Assembly (NCBI RefSeq): GCF_002575655.3
Contig: NC_053040.3
Location: forward strand, 155,435,148 to 155,499,147
Reading direction: 5' to 3'
Length of the DNA: 64,000 nucleotides
DNA from: Aegilops tauschii subsp. strangulata
Taxonomy: Eukaryota; Streptophyta; Magnoliopsida; Poales; Poaceae
The position numbers and the translations under genes are program-made. The stretch's first letter is position 1, and each line of letters opens with the position of its first letter. The notes beneath the pieces were generated by a model. The model searched no databases and was not told the DNA's origin. It saw only the letters and a list, made by a program, of their open reading frames with translations. This document shows positions 56,517 to 64,000 of this stretch, one piece after another.

Positions 56517-57998
56517 ATGGACGCGCGGGCCGCGCTCCTCATGGCGCACGAGCTCCTGCGCTACCGCCCAGTCAATGATCTCGACAAGGACTGGGTCGAC
56601 TGCATCACCGAGCTTGTCCGCGCCGCAGGGGGCTCCCCTGCGCCGTCCCTCTCTCCGCCTTGCCCTTCGCCAGCTACGGGCGACGTAGCTCACAGAGCAC
56701 CTCCACCACCTCTGCCCCAAGACGGCACCCTGGCGCCAAGGCGCGCGGCTCCATGGCGTGACCCACCGCGTCCGGCGCCCGCGCATGAAGAAAGAAGCTT
56801 TCAAGAAGTCCCTCGACCGCAAGAGAACGCTCCGCCACTCCTTGCACCGTGTGCCAAGACCAAGCTCCACCTCCAAGGCGGGCCCTGATGACCACGGCCG
56901 GCTGCCGCGCCTTCACCCCCGAGCTGCGTAGCGTCGCCTGGCTTGGCAAGTTTAAGCCAGATCTGCCTCCTCACAACGACGGCACCCCCGACCCCGCGGA
57001 GTTCCTACAGCTCTATGAGCTGAGCATCGAGGCGGCCAACGGCGACGAGAAATTCATGGCGAACTGGTTTCCCATGGCTCTCAAGGATGGCGCCCGCTCC
57101 TGGCTCCTGAATCTGCCCCCAGGCTCGATCTCTTCCTGGGACGAGATGCGCAACCGTTTCGTTGACAACTTCCAGGGCACTCGTGACCGCCCGCCAGCCG
57201 CGGGTGACCTGCGCCGCGTCAAGCAACAACCAGGAGAGACCCTCCAGAAGTACATCCAGCGCTTCAACAACGTCTGCCTCAAGATCCCCAAGGTGACGGA
57301 CGAGGCCATCATCTCCACGTTCTCTGATGGCGTCCGTGATGTCAAGATGAAGGAGGAGCTCACTATCGACAAGGAGTTGTGCACGTCTTTGGAGTTGTTC
57401 AACCTGGCGACCAAGTGCGCAAGAGCCGAGGAGGGGCGCCTGTCCCTCCTCGAGCTCCCAGTTGCGGACCCGGAGGAGAAGAAAGCCAAGGCCAAGGGAC
57501 GTGAAGCGCAAGGGAGCAGCCGTGCTCGCGGCGGAACCGGATACCAAGCGCGGCAGGGACCAGCCCGAGTCATCCAAGAGTAGCCGACCGTTCTGCGCCT
57601 TCCATAACCTGCATACCCACAACACCAGCGACTGTCAAGAGCTCAGAGCCATTCAAGAAGGACGCTTCGGTCGACGCCCCGAGCGCAGCGACCGAGGCTA
57701 CGACCGAGGAGGAGGACGTGGTGGTGGACGCTGGGACGACCGTGGCCCGCGCCAGGAGTGGCGCGACCGGCCTTGTGAGGACCGCTGGCTGGATCACCCT
57801 CGCGAGGACGCCTGGGGGGACCAGCCTCGTGAGGATCATCCCCTAGGCAACGCTGGCCTCCCTCTACTACCACCACCGCCAAGAAGCAACGACGTCCACC
57901 ATCAAGACGAGGGGGCTGTGGGCTTCCAGGAGCCGCATGCTATTGCCTGCATCTTGGGCGGAGCTCAGGCCCCAGCCTCACAGCGTATCTTCAAATAG
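56517..57998 (+). pseudogene. gag, copy 1 (frameshifted)
   Basis: Starts MDARAALLMAHELLRYRPV. After a Pro-rich linker, a frameshift near 56860 leads into the Retrotrans_gag domain (GKFKPDLPPHNDGTPDPAEF, FMANWFPMALKDGARSWLLN, LQKYIQRFNNVCLKIPK). A second shift near 57500 leads to EPDTKRGRDQPESSKSSRPF, the knuckle FCAFHNLHTHNTSDC, and an Arg/Gly/Asp-rich tail. Gag forms the retrotransposon particle and packages RNA. An upstream reading frame starting MAD at 56275 ends before this one and is probably leader. Copy 2 is less damaged. Confidence 0.85.
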
Positions 57999-58010
57999 TT
58001 TGCTCGTGAA

Positions 58011-58313
58011 GTGAATGCAGTCCTCCCCAAGCTCGAGGCCACACGCCTGCTCAGGTGGTCCAAGTGCGCCATCACCTTCAGTTTGGTAGATCAGCTCAAG
58101 TGCGCAGCTACCGCTGGCGCCCTCCCAATGCTTTGTTCACCATTCATCAGCAACGTGCAACATACCAAGACCCTCATCGACGGCGGCGCAGGGCTCAACG
58201 TCCTGTCCGTCGACACGTTCGACAACCTTCAAGTGCCATATAACCAGCTTCAGCCTGCCAAGCCTTTCTCAGGAGTGACCGACGGTTCCACCAGACCGAT
58301 AGGGAAGCCCTGA
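58011..58313 (+). pseudogene. Retrotransposon aspartic protease
   Basis: 100-codon frame with ITFSLVDQLKCAA, the active-site motif TLIDGGAGLNVLS (usual D-S/T-G-A replaced by DGGA, common in gypsy elements) and VTDGSTRPIG. It ends at a stop after GKP. The homologous text continues from 58322 (HHGYNVLKMPGSGRIITVPC) in a shifted frame. Cleaves the gag-pol polyprotein in intact elements. Confidence 0.8.
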
Positions 58314-58321
58314 CCAAGTTC

Positions 58322-59146
58322 ATGGCGGTGACCCATCACGGCTACAATGTCCTCAAGATGCCGGGAAGCGGCAGGATCATCACAGTCCCGTGCGAAGAAA
58401 GAGATGCGGTGTGCTCCCTCGAGCGTGCCTTCCAAGTTGCAGCAATCGATGACCCCGACAGCAAGAGCGAGTGCCCTCCCGAGGCCACCCCCAAGAAGAA
58501 GAAGCAGCTGCGCCGTGCAGGACCTCAGGAGGGTGGCGTCGCAACTGGAACCTCGTCAGGATCAGGGCCCGCGCCAGGGGTGCCTCCTTCCATCGCATAG
58601 GAAAGCACGCCCTACGCCCTTCTCGGGCAGGGCTCGGGGGCTCTCTTCTGGAGGGCCTTAGACCTTGCCAATATCACGAGGGAGGCGCTTGGGCACCACT
58701 TGGAGGCATGCTCCGCGGCACGTTTCCCTCAGGAGGACATAGGGCGAGGAGCGCCCACCGCTCAGGAGTTCATCGCCAACACCACTCAGGAACTGCAAGA
58801 TGCAAGGGCCATGCGCGGCGACCGCCACTCATCAGGCGCAGCTCCCCATCCAGGCGAGGATGCCGGGCTGCGCATCTGTATCGACGTCCCAGGGCTCAAC
58901 AGGGCCGCCTCTCAGGAGCTTTTCTGGCCTTCGCGCGTGGACCGCTGCGAGGGTCCACCACACAGCTACGTTCGCATGCCTTTTGGCCTGCCGAGCGTGT
59001 CGACCGCCTATCAGCGTAGCTTATGGCGTGTCCTGGCAGCTCAGGAGGCCAGGCACCGCGCTGTGCTGACAGAGATGGAGATGGTCCTCGAGGAACCGCC
59101 TGGACCCCTGGAGCTTCCCGAGGCTCAGGACCCCGGTGGCTCGTGA
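58322..59146 (+). pseudogene. Reverse transcriptase remnant with internal deletion
   Basis: After the protease C-terminal region, the frame 58700-59146 has AQEFIANTTQELQDARAMRG, then RT text LRICIDVPGLNRAASQE and directly YVRMPFGLPSVSTAYQRSL. In gypsy RTs these two blocks are separated by about 40 residues that include the first catalytic aspartate. Those residues are gone, and nothing of the YxDD motif, RNase H or integrase follows. The deletion is clean, so this is a non-autonomous derivative. Confidence 0.8.
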
Positions 59147-59149
59147 GGA

Positions 59150-60490
59150 GCAACCCCTTCGCCGCATACCTTCAGCTGCCCCAACTCTCCTTCGTCAACA
59201 GAACCACGTGACATTTTCCAAGTTCATTTAGCAGGGAGCGCCCCTCGGGCTGGATCATTCCCAGGCCGCGTGGATCCGTCCCTGTGGCATGTATCCCTTT
59301 TATGTCTTTTAGCTTACCTTGTTGGGGGCGCCCCTCGGGCTGCATCATCCCCAAGCCGCTCGGGCCTGACCCAGTGGCATGTACCTTTCCTGCATTTACT
59401 TAAGCCTGCTTCTTCCATGCTTAACCTGCCTATGACTATTACCTGCTGAATCGTCACCCACCACAGGGGCTACGCACGCCGGCACGGTGCTGGTGCACGG
59501 GTCCGTCCCTGCCACGTCGACAAACCTGAGTGGTCGAGCTCTGGCTCACGGCACGCCCCGCGCACGTCTCCTCACCAGGCCCTCAGTGCCTTCATTTCCT
59601 CGCGTTGCAACCAGCGGCAGGCTGGCAACCATAACGGCAGACCGTGTTCCTCCTTGTGCTGGCTTGCAAGAATCTCATGAGGATAGCAGCAGGTGGCACC
59701 GCGAGCTCCCACTTCTTCCATGTAATCCGCTTGTGCGTTGAAAGGGGGGCTCCTGAGCATCGCGACTCATAAGCTCTTATTGGCTCTCCAGTCCTCACCC
59801 CTGGCCTTGACCACGGCACGCGACCTGGCATACTAGCGGCGGCTGAGCTCGCTCGAGGGCCGGGACCTGAGGACGTAGAGCACGAAGGAGAGCGTGGGAG
59901 AGGGGAGACTCGTATGGGCCATACCGAGCTACGCTGCGGATGCCTGCGCACAAACCTGGCGCATCACGAGGAATCAACCCCGAATCGTCAAGATAAGTCC
60001 CGCACTTAGGCCAGCAAATCGTTGGAGCCTAGGAGTCGTGCTCGCCGCAGTCCTGTTGCGGCAACATCGCCTCCCTTTCTTACCTTACCACAGTTGCTTG
60101 TGCGCTAAAGGGGACCCCCTGAGCATCGCGCCTCAGGAGCTCTTACTGGACCTCGGGCCACTCACCTCCTGGCCTTGACCACGACACGCGACCTGGCATA
60201 CCAGCGATGGCTGTAGCTTACCTGGGGACCGGGACCTGTCAGCGTAGAGCATCAAGCCGTCGCGAGGTTGGAAAGGGCAGACCAAGCCTAAACAGGACTT
60301 GCATTCACAGGGTTCCATAATCGGGATAATATGAACAAAAGACATTACAGACCCTTTACACGCCCCACGGGGTACTTATTGATTCCTCGCAGGGAACAAA
60401 AGACGAGAACCTAGGAGAATCCTATCTACACACCCCCGCGGTTGACGCCATCATCAACAGTGGGCCGTGGGCGGCCGGCGCCAACCCCAT
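59150..60490 (+). other. Non-coding 3' internal part of gypsy copy 1
   Basis: No pol domains. Contains short direct repeats: GGGAGCGCCCCTCGGGCTG at 59235 and GGGGGCGCCCCTCGGGCTGC at 59324, and a ~300-bp duplicated pattern (CTTGACCACG.CACGCGACCTGGCATACC.GCG at about 59810 and 60175, with CTCCTGAGCATCGCG). No protein recognised. Confidence 0.55.
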
Positions 60491-60495
60491 CCAGA

Positions 60496-61166
60496 TCAGC
60501 GACGGCGGCGGCCGAATGTTGCGGCCCTGCTCGGGGCACGGCGAGAGCTGGGGGGCACGTAGTTGTCGTCGCTCGTCTCCGGAGTCTCGTAGAGTTCAAG
60601 AGAACCCCTGGACTCCCAAGAGCCGCTGCTGCTGGAGTAGCCGCGAGCGAAGCGCGCATCATCCTGGCGCTCCCCTCCAGGGCAACACCCCAAGTGGCGG
60701 CCCTCCGCGTCGAAGACCTTGAAGAACAGCGTGGAGGTGCCGTCATACTCGACGTGGATCGCGAGGGTGCCCTCCGCATGGCAAACCCGCGCGACCTCGC
60801 CCCAGCCGCGGGTCATGAAGATCTTGCCGGGGGAGACCGCTTCAACCTCTGCTCCGGTCGCCGGAGCGTCGCAGTCAGCATGCTGCAACCAGAGCTCGAG
60901 GGTCCCCTCGGTGGCATCACGTCGGAGAAGAACCGCGGGAAGCGGATCCAAGAGCTTGGGGGCATCGCCTCCCACAGCACAAGCTCGCGCGAGGAGTCCG
61001 TGGCGTGGACTCCAGGAACGACGGCGCGCGTCACCACGGCACGTCGACCTTGGCCACGGCGCACGCGCTGACGCTCGTCGCCCCTTCCTCCTGAGCCCCC
61101 GGCTCGGGCGTACAAGGGCAGCGGATACCCAGGAGGAGGCCGCTCGCACCAAGGCCTCGTTACCAC
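60496..61166 (-). CDS. Antisense ORF with a B3-like domain, upstream of the 3' LTR
   Basis: Minus strand, opposite to gag-pol. The open frame continues uninterrupted from inside the LTR (61368) to 60496. The B3-like domain occupies about 60945-60703: LLDPLPAVLL, TEGTLELWLQHAD, GKIFMTRGWGEVAR, EGTLAIHVEYDGTSTLFFKV and FDAEGR. This reproduces the LP start, GW..(F/V)A motif and G..L.....G.S.. strand of plant B3 domains. The C-terminus is Ser-rich then SLELYETPETSDDNYVPPSS and basic. Antisense ORFs at this position are known in Tat-lineage gypsy elements of grasses; a B3 domain there is my reading, not a looked-up fact. The true start and any frameshift in the N-terminal part are uncertain. Confidence 0.62.
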
Positions 61167-62071
61167 TGTCGGCGTTCTGGGAACGGGGCTCCCCAGACCT
61201 GCCTGCCTGTGGCCCACGGCGTGGCCATGCTAGCAGGCCTATACGGCCCATGTTCATCAACAAAGCATTCAAGACCCTCGCGTGGGGCCAAGCCTCGTGA
61301 GGCGGATGACGCAAGACCTCCTCAGGGGCAGCCTCACCAGGCTGCCTCGCGAGGAGCGGAGTTATCAAGGCAGGGAAAACCTCGCGAGGCCCTCGTGACG
61401 TGAGCCATGACGATCGGCACCAGGCGGGTGCCAGCGCGCGCGGCGTCCTTGTTTCCTCTTTGGTATTAAGGAAGCAAGCGCAGGCGCGGAGTACCGATGC
61501 ATCAGGAAAAGGTTTCCATATCAGTGCAACAAGACCAAGACCAGCAGGACAGCAGGACGGAGGTCACCGTGGAGCCCAAGACGGCGTCACCACCAGAGCC
61601 TTTTGCAGGCAAAGACCACTTTTGTCAGGATAGCTTGTACTGGCTGTCCCCTTTCAAATTAGCCCGCCGTTGTTGGCTCCCTTCCCGCTCAGTATTTGGG
61701 GAGAGGACCAGGGCCTATATAAGTAGAACTAGCCACCACGGTAGGGGCATATCATCTAGATCTGATTCTGAGACATCTCACCCACACAAGTAGTTGAGCA
61801 CAAGAACACCTCAACCTTAGGAGGTTGTTCTTCCCCTTGTACTGTTCATCATCACCCCAAGAGGCAATCCACCACCACACACTGGAGTAGGGTATTCCAC
61901 CACAACGGTGGCCCGAACTAGTATAAATCTCGTGTCTTTCTGTGTTGCTAGTTCATCAAGTTCGTCCGCGAGATCTTAGCAAACTTGGGCATAGATCGGT
62001 AGGAGGGAAAGAACTTCACACGCACCCCAGAGTTCGAACCTTAAGGGTTTGCCGGAACCCCACATCCGACA
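61167..62071 (+). repeat. Gypsy LTR copy 2
   Basis: Starts TGTCGGCGTTCTGG and ends CATCCGACA. Followed by a second primer-site region and gag rather than by flanking DNA, which shows the tandem arrangement. Confidence 0.88.
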
Positions 62072-62385
62072 TTTGGCGTGCCAGGTAGGGGTGCGCCGTA
62101 GCTTCCCTTCCGTCGATCAGCGCTCCGTCGCTCCGTCGTCTCCATGGCGGACGCTCGCCGCGCTCATGCTGAGCGCCGGGCTGCCCTCACCGCCCGCGTT
62201 GCTCAGACGGCTCCCGTCGGCGGGCCACCTCGTCGTTCTCCGTCTCCCGAGCCAACGCCGCCACCGGCCCGGTGGGGAACGAGCAGCAAGCGTCCTCGCT
62301 GCACCCATCGGTGCGGCAGGACGGCCACACCGCCACTCCATCGCTGAACCCAGCCGGTTCTTCGTCCCACGCACGTCGCGCGCCC

Positions 62386-63787
62386 ATGGACACGCAGGCA
62401 GCGCTCCTCATGGCGAACGAGCTCCTGCGCTACCGCCCGGTCGACGACCTCTACGAGGATTGGCTCGACCGCGTCGCCGAGCTCGTCCGCGCCGCAGGGG
62501 GCTCTCCAGCGCCGTCCCTTTCTCTGCCTCGCCCTCCGCCAGCCACGGGCGACGTGGCACACGGGGCGCCTCCTCCACCTCTGCCCCAAGACGGTGCCTT
62601 GGCGCCAAGGCACGCGGCCCCACGGCGCGATCCATCACGCCCGGTGCCCGCGCACGAAGAGCGAAGCTGCCAAGAAATTCCTCGGCCGCGAGAAGCTGCA
62701 CCTGCGCTCCCCGCGCCACCTCGCCAAGACCGCGTACCACCCGCGGTGGCGGCACGCGGGCCTCGTCAAGACCAAGCTCCACCTCCGAGACGGGCCCCGG
62801 CAACCATGGCCGGCTGCCGCGCCTTCACCCCCGAGCTGCGTAGTGTCGCCTGGCCGGGCAAGTTCAAGCCGGATCTGCCTCCTCGCTACAACGGCACCCT
62901 CGACCCCGCGGAGTTCCTGCAGCTCTACGAGTTGAGCATTGAAGCAGCCAACGGCGACAAGAAAGTCATGGCGAACTGGTTTCCTATGGCTCTCAAGGAT
63001 AGTGCCCGCTCCTGGCTCCTGAACCTGTCGCATGGCTCGATCTCCTCCTGGGACGAGATGCGCGACCGTTTCGTCGCCAACTTCCAGGGCACTCGTGTCC
63101 GCCCGCCGGCCGTGGGTGACCTGCGCCGCATCAAGCAACAACCAGGAGAAACCCTCCAGAAGTACATCCAGCGCTTCAACAATACTCGCCTCAAGATCCC
63201 CAAGGTGACGGACGAGGCCATCATCCCCGCATTCTCCGATGGCGTCTGCGACATCAAGATGAAGGAAGAGCTCGCTATCCATGAGGAGCTGTGCATGTCT
63301 CAGGAGCTGTTCAACCTGGCAACCAAGTGCGCAAGAGCTAAGGAGGGGCACCTCTCCCTCCTCGAGCTGCCAGCTGCGGGCACAGAAGAGAAGAAGGCCA
63401 CGGCCAAGGACGTGAAGCACAAGGAAGCAGTTGTGCTCGCAGCGGAGCCCGACACAGAGCGAGGCAGAGATCATCCCGAGTCATCCAAGAATAGCCGACC
63501 GTTCTGCACCTTCCACAACCGGAACACCCACAACACCAGCGACTGTCAAGTGCTCAGAGCCATTCGGGAAGGACGCTACGGTCGACGCCCCGAGAGCAGC
63601 GATCGGGGCTATGGCCGAGGAGGAGGACGTGGTGGTGGACGCTGGGACGACCGTGGCCCATGCCAGGAGTGGCGCGACCGGCCTCGTGAGGACCGCTGGC
63701 AGGATCATCCTCACGAGGGCGCCTGGAGAGACCAGCCTCGCGATGACCGTCCTCAGGGCAATGTCAGTCTTCCCCCGCTGCCGCCAC
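62386..63787 (+). pseudogene. gag, copy 2 (open but truncated by an LTR insertion)
   Basis: Starts MDTQAALLMANELLRYRPV; one continuous frame (open already from 62272). Pro-rich linker, then Retrotrans_gag domain from about residue 140 (GKFKPDLPPRYNGTLDPAEF, MANWFPMALKDSARSWLLN, GETLQKYIQRFNN), knuckle FCTFHNRNTHNTSDC, and Arg/Gly-rich tail to LPPLPPL. At 63788 a new LTR cuts the frame. The absence of frameshifts, unlike copy 1, suggests the two internal domains come from elements of different age or selection history. Confidence 0.88.
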
Positions 63788-64000
63788 TGACAACCCACAA
63801 GTATAGGGGATCGCAACAGTTTTCGAGGGTAGAGTATTCAACCCAAATTTATTGATTCGACACAAGGGGGGCCAAAGAATATTCTCAAGTATTAGCAGTT
63901 GAGTTGTCAATTCAACCACACCTGGATAACTTAATATCTGCAGCAAAGTATTTAGTAGCAAAGTAATATGGCAGTAACAGTAATGATAGCAAAAGTAATA
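63788..64000 (+). mobile_element. Start of another LTR retrotransposon
   Basis: Begins TGACAACCCACAAGTATAGG exactly where gag similarity stops and continues with GATCGCAACAGTTTTCGAGG, a sequence I recall as a repetitive Triticeae LTR, though I cannot name the family reliably. It runs off the right edge, so ends and target duplication are unseen. Confidence 0.7.

Larger units (their letters stand above)
55290..63787 (+). mobile_element. Ty3/gypsy element arranged LTR-internal-LTR-internal
   Basis: Two LTR copies (55290-56201, 61167-62071) are each followed by the same primer-site region and gag. The first internal domain (56202-61166) has gag, protease, a deleted RT and an antisense B3-like ORF. 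The second (62072-63787) is interrupted within gag by a new LTR. Such tandem structure arises by unequal recombination between element copies. The Arg/Gly-rich gag with an FCAFHN...HNTSDC knuckle, the primer site GGCGCGCCAGG and an antisense ORF before the 3' LTR fit Tat-type gypsy elements. No target duplication can be checked because the far end is outside the window. Confidence 0.82.

Overview
The window looks like intergenic DNA from a large grass genome of the wheat/barley tribe (Triticeae). The evidence is a BARE1/WIS/Angela-type Copia LTR start (GGAAATATGCCCTAGAGGC on the minus strand), several TA-flanked Stowaway MITEs, large-LTR gypsy derivatives without pol, and giant CACTA elements with long subterminal repeat fields. 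Almost everything is transposable element, heavily nested. I see no rRNA, no CRISPR and no convincing tRNA gene or single-copy host gene.

Layout: 1-1295 is the 5' part of a Copia LTR (minus strand) inserted into the 5' LTR of a gypsy-like, LARD-like element (1296-10985; LTRs about 3.1 kb, tRNA-Met primer site, gag remnant with many zinc knuckles, no pol). From about 11.2 kb a CACTA element (outer CACTA) follows. It has a decayed TNPD-type transposase (12117-15386, minus), a divergent decayed GRF-type zinc-finger gene (plus) and an acidic C-terminal-tail gene (17508-21948, plus). The last gene is split by a 4.06-kb solo LTR with a perfect 5-bp target duplication. The outer CACTA resumes at 52233 and ends at 52646.

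Between 22085 and 52232 lies a 30-kb CACTA (inner CACTA) inserted in the outer one. It has terminal inverted repeats starting CACTACAAAAAA, GGCC-rich subterminal repeats at the left, and a tandem array of 0.73-kb units plus TGTTCATCCA minisatellites at the right. No TNPD-type transposase was found in it. It carries a decayed TNPA-like gene (minus), an accessory gene family (minus), an Ala/Pro-rich gene (minus), a diverged 2.3-kb duplication, and two plus-strand genes at 41.5-46.7 kb whose proteins read as pairs of plant B3 DNA-binding domains. The second of these has an uninterrupted five-exon, 284-codon model with GT-AG introns.

After 52646 come a leader-like GC-rich stretch, a 40-bp minisatellite and a fragment of the accessory gene family. 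Then comes a Ty3/gypsy element arranged LTR-internal-LTR-internal (55290-63787). Its RT has lost a catalytic block, and an antisense ORF before the second LTR also encodes a B3-like domain. At 63788 a further LTR element starts and runs off the window.

Main theme: two unrelated transposon classes (a class II CACTA and a class I gypsy) have each acquired B3-type DNA-binding domains. Elsewhere coding regions decay largely through CAG to TAG (C to T) stops, as expected of methylated repeats, which makes the intact B3 gene at 45.2-46.6 kb stand out. All assignments are by reading translations and motifs; no database search was possible.
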